Counted from the first letter of the stretch, positions 9,033-19,490 are shown. The stretch: 64,000 nucleotides of DNA from Candidatus Gastranaerophilales bacterium (GCA_947631645.1 CANRMD010000002.1:29727-93726), one strand, 5' to 3'. Translations and numbers: made by a program. The notes: generated from the letters alone by a model not told the origin.

Positions 9033-10502
9033 ATGATTAATTTTTTTAAAACGGATAAAGTATTAATCTTTCTTTTGATTATTGTATTTCTTGGTATACT
9101 TCCGTTTTTCTTTTTACATCAGGGCTTGCTGCTTATAGATACGGGAAGAGAGTTCTATATCCCATCACAAATGTTAAAAGGTGAAATTCTTTATAAAGAT
9201 ATTTTTAATATCTACGGAGCTTTATCTTATCAAATAAATGCGGGGTTATTTTATATTTTCGGGCAGAAAATTAACACACTTTATTTTGCGGGAATTTTTA
9301 ATTCGCTTTTAATCGTAATAACAATTTATTTTCTTGCAAGAGAGTTTCTAAATAAATCGTTGTCTTTTTTATTTTCGCTTTTAATAATATTTGCTCTTGT
9401 TTTTAATACTTTTTTATATAACTCCAATTTAACATACTGTTTTGCAATAGTTTATGCTTTGTCATCATTTTTATTGTCGCTATTGTTCCTTATAAAATAC
9501 ATAAAAACCGAAAATAAAATAATGGCGTATCTTGCCTGTTTTTTTGCGGGCATCAGTATAGCAAACAAATATGAATTTATATTTTATCCGTTAATTATTG
9601 TTTATGCACTTGCTTTCGTAAAGCCTATAGGTTTAAAAGGGGTTATAATATCTATAATTGCGTTCTTTTTCACTCCTTGTTTAAGTTTCTTTTCTTTAGG
9701 TCTGAATTTTAATGAAATAAAAGAAAGTCTCGGACTTATTTATAATTTAATCTCCGCACCGACTTTGAAACTTTTTTTTGCTAAATTCAGAATGTTTTTT
9801 GATAACCCTTTATTTGCAATTTTTGGAATTTTACCTATTTTGAATATAATTTTAACCGTAATAAAATTCAAAAAAATATACTCAGATAAAGCCTTATTCA
9901 TTTTTTTAGCCGCAACAATTACGGCAAGTACAAAATCAATATTATTTTTAAATGTAACCAATATGGGAATATTTATTTTCCCGTTTGTAGCACTTGCAAG
10001 TGTTATACTTTTAAACAAAATAAAATATATTAATATAATACTTTGTGCTTGTATTTTACTTTTTATGGCAGAAGATTTCAGTTCACTTCAATATAAAAAT
10101 TATGAACTTAAAACACAAAAAGGAGTTATTTACACCTTTAAAAAGGATGGAGAACCTATAAAATATGTTTCTGATTTTATTGTTAATACAACAAAACAGG
10201 AAGATAAAGTCATAATCATGCCCGAGGGGGTAATAATTAACTTTTTAACAGACAGAAAAAGTGATAATTTTTACTATAATTTAAGCCCCTTATTTTATGA
10301 TGATGTTTTCGGTGAAAAAAGAATTTTATCTCATTTTGAAGAAAATAAACCCGAATATTTTATATTTTTACCCATAGATAACATAGAATACGGCAAAAGT
10401 TTTTTTGGAATTGACTATGCTCAAAATTTTTATGAGATGATAAATAAAAATTATGACAAAATTGAAGAACAAAACGGAATAAAAATATTTAGGAAGAAAT
10501 AA
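9033..10502 (+). CDS. Polytopic membrane protein, GT-C/GT39-type glycosyltransferase-like
   Basis: 489 residues with about ten to eleven hydrophobic segments and a soluble C-terminal tail of about 140 residues. After the first helix comes LIDTGREFYIPSQMLKGEIL, whose acidic/Gly-Arg loop sits where GT-C enzymes (ArnT, PMT/GT39) keep the catalytic Asp. Such enzymes use polyprenyl-phosphate sugars on the outer face of the membrane. The fold assignment is inference from topology and that loop; donor and acceptor cannot be told. It starts 9 bases after mutS with a GAGG site and ends 1 base before rimO. Confidence 0.6.
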   Translation: MINFFKTDKVLIFLLIIVFLGILPFFFLHQGLLLIDTGREFYIPSQMLKGEILYKDIFNIYGALSYQINAGLFYIFGQKINTLYFAGIFNSLLIVITIYFLAREFLNKSLSFLFSLLIIFALVFNTFLYNSNLTYCFAIVYALSSFLLSLLFLIKYIKTENKIMAYLACFFAGISIANKYEFIFYPLIIVYALAFVKPIGLKGVIISIIAFFFTPCLSFFSLGLNFNEIKESLGLIYNLISAPTLKLFFAKFRMFFDNPLFAIFGILPILNIILTVIKFKKIYSDKALFIFLAATITASTKSILFLNVTNMGIFIFPFVALASVILLNKIKYINIILCACILLFMAEDFSSLQYKNYELKTQKGVIYTFKKDGEPIKYVSDFIVNTTKQEDKVIIMPEGVIINFLTDRKSDNFYYNLSPLFYDDVFGEKRILSHFEENKPEYFIFLPIDNIEYGKSFFGIDYAQNFYEMINKNYDKIEEQNGIKIFRKK

Positions 10503-10503
10503 T

Positions 10504-11808
10504 ATGAGGCAGATAGCTTTAATAAACCACGGATGTGCAAAAAATTTGGTAGACTCTGAATTGATGCTGGGGAAATTAATAAAAGATGGGTATAAAATTA
10601 CGCTTGATGAAACAAAAGCGGATATTGTTATTATAAATACCTGTTCTTTTATTCACGATGCAGAAAAAGAATCCGTAAAATCAATATTTGATATGATACA
10701 AGCAGGTAAAAAAATTATAATAACAGGCTGTTTACCTCAAAAATATAAAAAAGAATTAAAAGAACTTATTCCAGAAGCAGCAGCATTTATAGGGACTTCG
10801 GATATAAATAAAATATCTGAAGTTATAAAAAAGATTACAAAAGACAAAAAAACAATATATGAAGTTAATGAAACTGTGCAATACAATTATCCCGAAGATA
10901 TAACACGCCAGCAAATAACAGTCGGGGCAAGCTCTTATGTAAAAATTGCTGACGGATGCGATTTTAATTGCGGATATTGTATTATTCCTCAATTAAGAGG
11001 TCCTTATAAATCAAGAAAAATAGAAAATATAGTATCTGAAGTTAAAGAACTTGCAAAAAAAGGTGTGTCGGAAGTTGTTTTAATCGCTCAAGATACTACA
11101 AGCTACGGTAAAGATATATATGGAAAACCATCACTTGAAAAACTCTTAATTGAATTAAATAAAATTGAAAATCTTAATTGGATAAGAATTATGTACACTT
11201 ATCCGTCATTACTTACTGATGACTTATTAAAAACAATTAATTCATTAGAAAAAGTTGTTAAATATATTGATGTACCACTTCAGCACGTAAGTCAAAATAT
11301 GCTTAAAGCAATGAACAGACCTCTTATTGATAACAAAGCTTTAATAAAAAAAATAAGAAAACTTATACCAAATGCAGCAATAAGAACAACATTTATAACA
11401 GGTTATCCGACAGAAACCGAAGAAGATTTTAATGAACTTTATAACTTTATTAAAGAAATGAAAATAGACAGACTTGGTGTTTTTGAATTTTCAAAAGAAA
11501 AAAATACAAAAGCATACAGCCTAAAACCACAAATAAGTGCAAAAATAAAAAAACAAAGAAAAAAAATACTGATGGAGCTTCAACAGCAAATATCAAAAGA
11601 AATAAACTCAAAACTTATAGGGAAAAAAATTGACTGTATTGTTGAAACAATACAAGAAACAGGAATTGTAACAGCACGTTCATATAAAGATGCACCGGAA
11701 GTAGACGGATTAGTTTATATTAATACAACAACTCCTGTCATTCCGGGTGACATTATCACCGTTAAAATAACAGGAGCTGTTGAATATGATTTAATTGCTA
11801 ATTACTAA
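10504..11808 (+). CDS. rimO: Ribosomal protein S12 methylthiotransferase RimO
   Basis: Radical-SAM enzyme that methylthiolates an Asp of ribosomal protein S12. The N-terminal UPF0004 domain supplies three cluster cysteines (C11 in NHGCAKNLVDSE, C47, C76). The radical-SAM CxxxCxxC is C152/C156/C159 (DGCDFNCGYC). A C-terminal TRAM domain covers about 370-434. The GCxKNLVDSE signature separates it from MiaB. AGGAAG precedes the ATG. It ends in a 4-base tail-to-tail overlap with the metalloprotease gene. Confidence 0.94.
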   Translation: MRQIALINHGCAKNLVDSELMLGKLIKDGYKITLDETKADIVIINTCSFIHDAEKESVKSIFDMIQAGKKIIITGCLPQKYKKELKELIPEAAAFIGTSDINKISEVIKKITKDKKTIYEVNETVQYNYPEDITRQQITVGASSYVKIADGCDFNCGYCIIPQLRGPYKSRKIENIVSEVKELAKKGVSEVVLIAQDTTSYGKDIYGKPSLEKLLIELNKIENLNWIRIMYTYPSLLTDDLLKTINSLEKVVKYIDVPLQHVSQNMLKAMNRPLIDNKALIKKIRKLIPNAAIRTTFITGYPTETEEDFNELYNFIKEMKIDRLGVFEFSKEKNTKAYSLKPQISAKIKKQRKKILMELQQQISKEINSKLIGKKIDCIVETIQETGIVTARSYKDAPEVDGLVYINTTTPVIPGDIITVKITGAVEYDLIANY

Positions 11809-13343
11809 AAAGCATTCTTTTTATTTTTAGCCTTGTATTTAAGAACCCTTCTGTCCCTTATAGCTTTTGGATTTCTCTTGATAAGATTTTCAATTGTTTC
11901 TTTTTCAAGTTTTCTTTCTTTTTGAATATGGTAAACTTCCGCTAATTTAAGAGCTATTTCAATATTATCAGGATATGTTCTGGATAAAATATTTAATTTT
12001 TCCTGAGCAATACTTAATCTGCCTAATCTTACATCAATAAATGTTTCAAGAATTTGTGTATCTAAATCATCATTAAGCATTTTAGCAAGATTTAAGTTCT
12101 TTTCGGCAGTTTTATATTCTTTTAATTTATAGTAATTTACGGCCATATTATAAAGTACAACGAATTGATTTCTATAGTCATTTTTAACTAAAGGCAACGC
12201 TTGATTTAAAATGTAATTTGAACGTGCAAACTGATTTCTCATACCAAAGTTAATAGCTAAATCAACCCAAGCAACAATATCATTACCATTAGCTCTTAAT
12301 TGAGAAATTAAACGTTGTGTTTCAAGTTCAAAGTTTTCACCCGGATAAGCAGTAAATATTTCATGGAATAAAAGTTTACCATAATCAGATTGAGCTATAG
12401 GAGTATTAATTACATCAGGGATTAACCTGTATAATAACATTACAGTATTAGCATCTCTGTTAGTAATATTTTTTCTTTCATTAGGAACATTAACAGTATC
12501 ACCTGTATAATACATAACATCTTTTTCGTCAGCACTATGACCGCCAAGTCCCAAGGCATGACCTGTTTCATGTACAACTAAATTATAAACTTTATCCGGC
12601 GGAAAGGGAACTCCGTTAGAATCTGCTTTCTTAATATATACATCCATTTTTTGAAGTACATTATCTTTATAAGCAGGAACCGTTTTTCCAAGTTTATTAG
12701 GATCAAATTCATCTTTTAATGAAATATCATTTGTAAATCTTATATTAATATTTGTAGAACTGTCAACATTTGTTTCTTGAAATCTTATTGTACCATTTGT
12801 AGCACCTTGCCAAGAATAAACAGCATCTTTAACAGCATTAATTGATTCAGGAGGTACACTTGAATCAGCTGATATTGAAAATGTTATCGGTTTTGAATTA
12901 TTCCATCTGATTAATACATCATCAAATAAAATATTATCAGCATAGTTTGGTCCGATTTGATTTTCTAAATCTCTTCTCATATTCATTAATACATTATCAG
13001 CAAGTTCACTTGCTTCATCGCAATCCTCAAGTTGTGAAATCTCATATAATGCTTTTTGAGTTTCATAAGTAGGAGGCATTTTTGATAAAGCCAAAGCTTG
13101 ATAATATATAGGTTCTGAATCATAAGGTTTTGCATTTGCAACATTTACAAATGTTTTCAAAGCTTTTTCATATTGTCCGGCATCTAAATATTTTTTACCT
13201 TGATTAAACATAAAATCAGGTACCATATTTCTTAAAAAATAGAATACACCCATAATTAATAACAGAACTATAACGAATATCAATATTGATGTTTTTAAAC
13301 TTCGTTTCTGTTCTTTTCTGTGCGAATCAGTTGTTTGTGCCAT
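11805..13343 (-). CDS. Membrane-anchored matrixin-type metalloprotease with TPR repeats
   Basis: 512 residues: a basic N-terminus, one transmembrane helix (about 18-38), TPR-like repeats (about 45-120), a metzincin domain (about 140-310) and more TPR repeats (about 350-500). The zinc site is HETGHALGLGGH at 258-269 with a Met-turn VMYY at 276-279. The third His is one residue later than in the textbook HExxHxxGxxH, a spacing I believe occurs in bacterial matrixins. The protease should face the periplasm or outside. It is the last gene of the smc-scpA-scpB run, with 15 bases between it and scpB. Substrate unknown. Confidence 0.88.
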   Translation of the reverse strand: MAQTTDSHRKEQKRSLKTSILIFVIVLLLIMGVFYFLRNMVPDFMFNQGKKYLDAGQYEKALKTFVNVANAKPYDSEPIYYQALALSKMPPTYETQKALYEISQLEDCDEASELADNVLMNMRRDLENQIGPNYADNILFDDVLIRWNNSKPITFSISADSSVPPESINAVKDAVYSWQGATNGTIRFQETNVDSSTNINIRFTNDISLKDEFDPNKLGKTVPAYKDNVLQKMDVYIKKADSNGVPFPPDKVYNLVVHETGHALGLGGHSADEKDVMYYTGDTVNVPNERKNITNRDANTVMLLYRLIPDVINTPIAQSDYGKLLFHEIFTAYPGENFELETQRLISQLRANGNDIVAWVDLAINFGMRNQFARSNYILNQALPLVKNDYRNQFVVLYNMAVNYYKLKEYKTAEKNLNLAKMLNDDLDTQILETFIDVRLGRLSIAQEKLNILSRTYPDNIEIALKLAEVYHIQKERKLEKETIENLIKRNPKAIRDRRVLKYKAKNKKNAF

Positions 13344-13358
13344 ATACTCTCCTTTTTA

Positions 13359-13874
13359 TTATTTATTTAATTCCAATAGTTCCGATAATTTTTTTGTTTC
13401 AAGTTTTGATAAAATTTCTGAGTTACTTTTTATTTTAAAATATTCTGCAAATTTTGGCGTAGTTTTTAAGTTATATGAACGTCCGTTTTTATCTTTTTTT
13501 CTGCTTATTAAACCTTTATCTACCAACTCTTGTACATGATCGTATGCACTTGAACCTCTTAATTCTTTTAATTCCGATTGTCTTATAGGCTCTTTTAATG
13601 CAATTACCGTAAGGGTTTTTAGTACAGCATTTGTTATATCTACAGGACAAAGTTTCTCAACAATATCCATGTATTCTTCCTTAACTTGTATAATATACCC
13701 GTTTTCGTCATCAATTTCAAGAGCTCCGTCACGTGAAGAATAGTCCATAATTAAGTCAAGCATTGCTGTTTCAACTTCTTGTTCATCAGTTTCTAAAATT
13801 TCTGAAATATCTTTTAAACTGACCGCTTTACCAGTTACAAACAATACAGCTTCTATTCTTGATTTTAAATCCAT
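13359..13874 (-). CDS. scpB: Segregation and condensation protein ScpB
   Basis: Kite subunit of the bacterial SMC condensin, which binds the ScpA kleisin as a dimer. 171 residues with two winged-helix halves; the N-terminus MDLKSRIEAVLFVTGKAVSL and the central TVIALKEPIRQSELKELRG are typical of the family. It follows scpA by 9 bases in the order smc-scpA-scpB, so all three subunits are encoded together. Confidence 0.93.
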   Translation of the reverse strand: MDLKSRIEAVLFVTGKAVSLKDISEILETDEQEVETAMLDLIMDYSSRDGALEIDDENGYIIQVKEEYMDIVEKLCPVDITNAVLKTLTVIALKEPIRQSELKELRGSSAYDHVQELVDKGLISRKKDKNGRSYNLKTTPKFAEYFKIKSNSEILSKLETKKLSELLELNK

Positions 13875-13883
13875 ATTCTGCCT

Positions 13884-14756
13884 CTATGCCGTTTGTTCTT
13901 CCGTTTCTTTAACCGGAGCTTTCCCTTTCACAACGTACAAATCAGAATAAAATTCTTCTTGCTCCAAATCAAATTCACTCTCTGCCGTCAAAAATAAAAG
14001 TGCAATATATGCAGATATTTTATCCAGACCTAAAAGAGTTAAAGTATTTAATTCAACTTTTTCTTCTTTTTCAAAGATTTGTATTAAGTTTTCATGCAAA
14101 ATTTTGATTGAACTTTCTATGTATTCTTCGTGGGCAAGATTAATAATATCATCCGCACTCATATTTGCATAATTACGGACTCTTCTTTTTGCCCGTTCCA
14201 AAGAATTTTTTATTGCTTGTTTTTTATCAAGCTGTTCATAAAACTCTAATTGTCTTATTAAATCTTTTAAAGTTACTATTCTGTTTCTGTTAAGTTTAAC
14301 ACTGGTTCTTCTTTGGATAATATCTTCAATAGGAATAACGTTATCAGGGTAATAATCCTGATAATAAAGCTCATCGGAAAATCTTGAATCATCAGAGTCA
14401 TCATATTCGGGATTAACTTCTTCATGTACTTCAAACTGCATAGGGTCAAGTCCTACAAGAACATTAGATTTGAGTTTTAAAAGAACTGCAAGAAAAAATA
14501 AAGCTCTCCCGCTCAAACGTAAATTATTAGATTTACTTTCAGCAATATGAAGCATGTACTTATCTGCAATATCAGCTATATCAATATTCCAAGGGTCAAT
14601 TTTACCTTGTTTTGCCATCTGAACCAAAACTTCAATCCCGTCAAGTTCTTCAACAGGACTATCTAAAATCGAGTCAGGAGTGAACCCTAAATCTTTTTCA
14701 TAAGATTTAGTTGATGATTGTATATAGAAGTTATTTGTATCCTTTGGATTTAACAT
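13884..14756 (-). CDS. scpA: Segregation and condensation protein ScpA (kleisin)
   Basis: Kleisin that bridges the SMC heads. 290 residues. The diagnostic N-terminal part is LDGIEVLVQMAKQGKIDPWN followed by IDIADIADKYM and SGRALFFLAVLLKLKSNVLV. A variable acidic linker (about 105-145) follows, then a winged-helix C-terminus near LTLLGLDKISAYIALLFL that binds the SMC head. About 35 residues precede the kleisin core, slightly longer than usual. Four bases separate it from smc. Confidence 0.93.
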   Translation of the reverse strand: MLNPKDTNNFYIQSSTKSYEKDLGFTPDSILDSPVEELDGIEVLVQMAKQGKIDPWNIDIADIADKYMLHIAESKSNNLRLSGRALFFLAVLLKLKSNVLVGLDPMQFEVHEEVNPEYDDSDDSRFSDELYYQDYYPDNVIPIEDIIQRRTSVKLNRNRIVTLKDLIRQLEFYEQLDKKQAIKNSLERAKRRVRNYANMSADDIINLAHEEYIESSIKILHENLIQIFEKEEKVELNTLTLLGLDKISAYIALLFLTAESEFDLEQEEFYSDLYVVKGKAPVKETEEQTA

Positions 14757-14760
14757 TTAA

Positions 14761-17700
14761 TCAGTCCCTAAATTTCACCCCTGTTACGCGAGTTTTACCA
14801 TGTTCTTTTTGAGTTACACCTATTGTCCTATTAGCTGATTCTATCATAGGTTTACGATGACTAACTACTATAAATTGCGTATTTTTTGCTTGCTGTTGAA
14901 TAATATCGGCTAAACGTTCCACATTAATCCCGTCAAGGTTTGCATCAACTTCATCAAGTGCATAGAAAGGTGCGGGAAGATATTTTTGGATTGCAAATAC
15001 CAAAGCAAGTGCAGTTAATGACTTTTCACCGCCTGACATAGCACCAAGTTTTTGTTTTTTCTTATCTCTGGGTTGTGCTTCTATTGTTAACCCTCCTTCA
15101 AACGGACTTTCAGGGTTTTCAAGCATCAAAGAGCCCTCACCCTCCGATAACTTAGCAAATATATCTTTGAAATTTTCATTTATATTATTATACGTTTTCA
15201 TGAAAGTTTCTTTTTTAATCTGCTCATAACCGTTCATTTTTTCTAAAATTTGTCTGCGTTCGTTCGTAAGTGTTGCTATTTGCTCTTTCTTTTCTTCCTG
15301 ACGGGCTTTAACTTCATCATAAGCTTGAATGGCAAGCATATTAACAGGTTCCATTTCTTCCATGCGTTTTTGCAGTCTTTGAATTTTTCCCGTTATTTCT
15401 TCCGTTGAAATTTCCGTCGGAACAAGAGCATTTATATCAATTTCATTTTCTTTCAGTTCTGCTCTTATTTCTTCCAATTGAGGCTCTAATTCACGTCTTC
15501 TTGCTTTAAAGGCTTCTACTTGTTCTGTTATTTTTTCTATTTCATTTGTTATTTTATTTTTTTGAGTTTCTGTATTTAACAGTTCTTCCTGAACTAAATC
15601 TCTTTGTTTTTGTAATTGAACAAGTTTTTCGCCTAAAGCTTTTATTTTTTCTTCTAATTCTTGTGCTTTTACTTCAATTTCTTTTATTTCATCCGCAAAT
15701 TTTATTTTGTCATTTTCTGCTGTTTCATTATCTTTTATAAGTCTTTGAATTTGTTCTTCTTTTGCCTTAATAAGCTCCTTATTAAAATCAATATCACGAT
15801 TAAATTCACTTATTTCATTACTGCATTTTAAAACTTTATTTTTATATTCTTTAATGGTATTTTCAATAGCAGCAGTCATTTCTTTGAGTTTTTTAAGTTC
15901 GCCCTCAGTCATTCTGCTTTCAATTTCTGCAATTTTATCTTGAAGAATAAGCATTTTATCATTTAAGTCAACTAATTTTTCTTCATATTTTTCAAGTTTT
16001 TTCTCAATATTTTGAACTTTTGGAGTATTTTCTTTTATTGTTTTGTTATATTCTTCAATTTTTTCTTCATTATTTTTAGAATTATTATTTAAATTATTTA
16101 ACTCAATTTTAGCTCCGTTTAAAGCCGTCATTGTATTGGAATAATTTGACCTTATTTTTTCCTGTTTTTCTTGAAGCTCTTTTTGTTTATTTTCCAGTTC
16201 CATATACTGTTTTTGAAGTTCAGAAAAACGTGACTTATACTTATTTAACTCTTCATCCTGATTTTGGTTAAACTTCAATCCGCTGTTTTGTCTGTCACCA
16301 CCTGTAATGGCACCTGATTTTTCAAATAAACTTCCGTCTAACGTTACTATTCTGTATTTGCCAATCAATCTTTTTGCACTGTCATAATCTTCCATTATCA
16401 AGGTTTCACCGAGTGCATAGTAAAAAGCATCAATATATATATCATCAAAATCAACAAGATTTATTGCATAATCCACAACACCTCGTTCTTTGGGCATTTT
16501 TAATGAATTTGGTGCTTTTTTCATTCTGTTTAGAGGTAAAAATGTTGCACTGCCGGCTCTTGCCGATTTTAAATAATCAATACAGTGTCTTGCAACTTCC
16601 TCATCATCAACAACAATATTTTTCATTCTTCCGCCCATTGCAACTTCAAGTGCGGCAGAATATTTATTATCCACACTGCCAAGCTGTAATAAAGGTGCAT
16701 GAACCCCTCTTATTTTCGCTTTTAAAACAGTATCAATTGATTTGCCAAGGCTTATTTCTTCATAAGCACTTTTTTGAGCTTCTATTGTTAATATCTTTTT
16801 TTGTGCCATTTGAATATCGTGCATCAAATCGGATATTTCATTTTTATTTTTATCCAAATTGTACATTACATTTTCTTGGGCAAGTTTATAATCCTCAAGT
16901 TCTTTTGTTAATTCCTCTACCTGAAGATTTAATTTATCCTTGTTAGCGTTAAAGTTTGTCTTAAAATCAGTTAACTCCGCTAAGGATTTTTTTGCATTTT
17001 CTATATCTTTTTTACAGCTTGCAAGTTCTGTTTCTAAAGGAATGGTTTCCGATTTTAACGACCATTCTTCTTCCTTTAATTTTTCAAGTTCCTTTTTCAG
17101 ATTATTTCTCTCTTCAAGCTGTTTATCGGCATTTTTGTTCAGCCCCGATACTTCTTCCAATATCTTTGATAATTCGGCTTCCTGAATTTTTATATTTTCC
17201 TCTATTGAAGCAATTTCAGTTTTCTTTTCTTCAATTTTTAAAGTAATTTTTTCAATTTTTTCTTTATGATTATCTATTCCGTTTTTAGAATTTTCAATGG
17301 TTTTAAGGTTATCATGGATTGTTTTTTCAACGGAACTTACGGCAAGATTTTTTCTTGAAATCTGACCTTTTAATTCCTCCAATTGTTTTTTTGTTTCGAT
17401 TTGTTCGGCTTCACCGTTATTTTTTACAAGTTCCGAGATTTCAGCATATCTTTTTTTAATCTCTGCTAAAGTTTCTTCAAGTTTTTTAAGGTTTAATTCT
17501 TCATCTTTTTTCTTTTTGTTAAATTCCAAAATATTTTGATGAGCAAGCTCTAAATTTCTTTTAATATCAAAATATTTAACTGTTGTAATTTGACTTTCAA
17601 GTTGAAATTTTTCCGTTTTTAACTTTTGATATTTTAAAGCCGTTTCCTTTTCCTGAGCCAAACGTTCAATAGAAGCATCAATTTCCGTTAAAATAAGGTT

Positions 17701-18258
17701 TGCATTTTCAACCCTTTCTTCAACCGTTAACAGTTCCTCCTGAGCCTTTTCAATTCTTCTGTTAAAATCTGCAATACCCGCTATTTCATCAATAATTTTA
17801 CGTCTTTCAACGGTTGAACAATTTGTAATGCTCATAACATCACCTTGCATCATAACGTTATAACTGTTAGGCGTTATGCGATATTTTTCAAGCTTTGTAT
17901 GAATATCAGTCAAGGTAGACACTTGGTCATTTAAATAATAAACACTGTTAAAGCCTTGAGACGATTTCCTTATTTTTCTTGCTACGGTTATAGCTTCTTC
18001 ATCATTATTTTCAGGCTCAAAAGTAACTTTAACATAGGCTTCATTCTTTTTTGTATGGGTGGAAATAAAGTCGGATAATTGTTCGGTACGCAAGTTTCTT
18101 GCACTTGCAAGTCCTAAAGCAAACAATATTGAATCTATGATATTACTTTTCCCTGATCCGTTCGGCCCTGATATAGTCGTAAACCCTTTCAGAAAAGGAA
18201 TTGTCATATCACTTGCAAATGATTTAAAATTGTCGACTTCCAGTTCTTTTATGTACAA
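14761..18258 (-). CDS. smc: Chromosome condensation/segregation ATPase SMC
   Basis: 1165 residues, full length. The head halves carry Walker A SGPNGSGKSN at 30-39, the ABC signature MSGGEKSLTALALVFA and Walker B FYALDEVDANLD near the C-terminus. Two long coiled coils (about 170-500 and 660-1000) flank a hinge at about 515-640 with GGRMKNIVVDDEE. It extrudes DNA loops with ScpA and ScpB to compact and separate chromosomes. Coding is Lys/Glu-rich, which creates long open antisense frames that are not genes. Confidence 0.97.
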   Translation of the reverse strand: MYIKELEVDNFKSFASDMTIPFLKGFTTISGPNGSGKSNIIDSILFALGLASARNLRTEQLSDFISTHTKKNEAYVKVTFEPENNDEEAITVARKIRKSSQGFNSVYYLNDQVSTLTDIHTKLEKYRITPNSYNVMMQGDVMSITNCSTVERRKIIDEIAGIADFNRRIEKAQEELLTVEERVENANLILTEIDASIERLAQEKETALKYQKLKTEKFQLESQITTVKYFDIKRNLELAHQNILEFNKKKKDEELNLKKLEETLAEIKKRYAEISELVKNNGEAEQIETKKQLEELKGQISRKNLAVSSVEKTIHDNLKTIENSKNGIDNHKEKIEKITLKIEEKKTEIASIEENIKIQEAELSKILEEVSGLNKNADKQLEERNNLKKELEKLKEEEWSLKSETIPLETELASCKKDIENAKKSLAELTDFKTNFNANKDKLNLQVEELTKELEDYKLAQENVMYNLDKNKNEISDLMHDIQMAQKKILTIEAQKSAYEEISLGKSIDTVLKAKIRGVHAPLLQLGSVDNKYSAALEVAMGGRMKNIVVDDEEVARHCIDYLKSARAGSATFLPLNRMKKAPNSLKMPKERGVVDYAINLVDFDDIYIDAFYYALGETLIMEDYDSAKRLIGKYRIVTLDGSLFEKSGAITGGDRQNSGLKFNQNQDEELNKYKSRFSELQKQYMELENKQKELQEKQEKIRSNYSNTMTALNGAKIELNNLNNNSKNNEEKIEEYNKTIKENTPKVQNIEKKLEKYEEKLVDLNDKMLILQDKIAEIESRMTEGELKKLKEMTAAIENTIKEYKNKVLKCSNEISEFNRDIDFNKELIKAKEEQIQRLIKDNETAENDKIKFADEIKEIEVKAQELEEKIKALGEKLVQLQKQRDLVQEELLNTETQKNKITNEIEKITEQVEAFKARRRELEPQLEEIRAELKENEIDINALVPTEISTEEITGKIQRLQKRMEEMEPVNMLAIQAYDEVKARQEEKKEQIATLTNERRQILEKMNGYEQIKKETFMKTYNNINENFKDIFAKLSEGEGSLMLENPESPFEGGLTIEAQPRDKKKQKLGAMSGGEKSLTALALVFAIQKYLPAPFYALDEVDANLDGINVERLADIIQQQAKNTQFIVVSHRKPMIESANRTIGVTQKEHGKTRVTGVKFRD

Positions 18259-18322
18259 TTTTGATGATACCTTTGTCTAGACATTTTTAATTACACAACA
18301 AATACACGTAATAGTCAAAAAC

Positions 18323-18353
18323 TTTACATAATATTAATTTTTTTAAATAATAT
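18323..18353 (+). promoter_or_regulatory. Possible promoter for pilT-recO-deoC
   Basis: TTTACA at 18323-18328 and TAATAT at 18348-18353 are separated by 19 bases, in the 140-base gap between divergent smc and pilT. Both hexamers are acceptable but the spacing is long and the region is very AT-rich, so this is weak. A GGGAG ribosome-binding site precedes the pilT ATG. Confidence 0.3.
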
Positions 18354-18398
18354 AAAAAAAGATATATACTGTTATTGTATTAACTTGGGAGTTATTAA

Positions 18399-19490
18399 AT
18401 GAGCGAATATACAATAGATTCTTTACTGGCAAAAGCAATGGAGCTGGGTGCATCAGATTTACATTTTATAGTTGGCGAAGTACCGTCATTCAGAATAGAC
18501 GGTAAAATACTAAAGTCCAAACTTCCGCCGGTAACAGAAGAAGATATGATTCATGCCATTGATACAATGGCACCCGTTTCAATGAGAGATAAAATATTTA
18601 ACTCTTATGACTCTGATTTTCCTTACGATATAGAGGGTATTTGCCGATTTAGAGTTAATCTTGCAATGTCTTTCGGTTATCATTCAATGACTATTCGTCT
18701 TGTATCATATAATATACCTTCATTTCAACAGCTTAATTTGCCTGATAGCGTAGAAAAATTTTCACAACTGGATAACGGGATAGTATTAGTAACAGGTGTT
18801 GCAGGTTCGGGAAAATCTACAACAATAGCTTCTATTTTAAATCATATTAATGAAACTCAAAAAAAACATATAGTTACAATTGAAGACCCTATAGAATATG
18901 TTTATAAAAGCAATAAATCAATATTTACTCAAAGACAGATAGGAGTCGATACTGCTAACTATTTAGACGGTTTAAAATTTGCCCTAAGACAAGATCCCGA
19001 TGTTATACTAATCGGTGAAATCCGAGATATGGAAACCGTTCAAAGTGCTCTGCACGCAGCAGAAACAGGTCACTTAGTATTTGCGACTTTACATACTTTC
19101 AATGCCATTCAAACTATTAATCGTATGTTAAGCTTCTTTAATCCGTCAGAACGTGAAGCAGTCAGAAGTCAATTTGCAGAAGTATTCAGAGGCTCAATTT
19201 CTCAAAAATTATTACCTAAAGTCGACGGAAAAGGCAGAATTCCTGCTGTTGAATTATTATACTCAACCGCAACAATAAAAGATTTTATAATAAAAGATGA
19301 CCTTGAAGAAATCTATAAACTTGTTCAAAAAGGTTCTTATAATGATATGCTAACATTTAATCAGTCTTTATATGACTTATATAAAAGGGGATTAATTACA
19401 AAAGAAGTTGCATTAGAACACTCTGATACTCCAAACGAACTAATGCACTACATTAGAGGCGTATACTCGGGAAGCGAAAATAATTTTTAA
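18399..19490 (+). CDS. pilT: Type IV pilus retraction ATPase PilT
   Basis: Hexameric motor that depolymerises type IV pili and drives twitching or DNA uptake. 363 residues. The N-terminal PAS-like domain contains GASDLHF. The motor has Walker A VTGVAGSGKSTT (about 131-142), the Asp box TIEDPIEYV, Walker B LRQDPDVILIGEIRD and the His box TGHLVFATLHT. The retraction-specific AIRNLIRE-type tail is not obvious, so PilT rather than another PilT-like ATPase is likely but not certain. No other pilus gene is nearby. The stop overlaps the recO start by one base. Confidence 0.93.
   Translation: MSEYTIDSLLAKAMELGASDLHFIVGEVPSFRIDGKILKSKLPPVTEEDMIHAIDTMAPVSMRDKIFNSYDSDFPYDIEGICRFRVNLAMSFGYHSMTIRLVSYNIPSFQQLNLPDSVEKFSQLDNGIVLVTGVAGSGKSTTIASILNHINETQKKHIVTIEDPIEYVYKSNKSIFTQRQIGVDTANYLDGLKFALRQDPDVILIGEIRDMETVQSALHAAETGHLVFATLHTFNAIQTINRMLSFFNPSEREAVRSQFAEVFRGSISQKLLPKVDGKGRIPAVELLYSTATIKDFIIKDDLEEIYKLVQKGSYNDMLTFNQSLYDLYKRGLITKEVALEHSDTPNELMHYIRGVYSGSENNF

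Noticed and set aside
16374..16946. 190-codon open frame antisense to smc
   Set aside because: It lies wholly within smc on the opposite strand, has no recognisable protein character (His/Leu/Gln/Phe-rich) and no ribosome-binding site; Lys/Glu-rich smc codons produce such frames.
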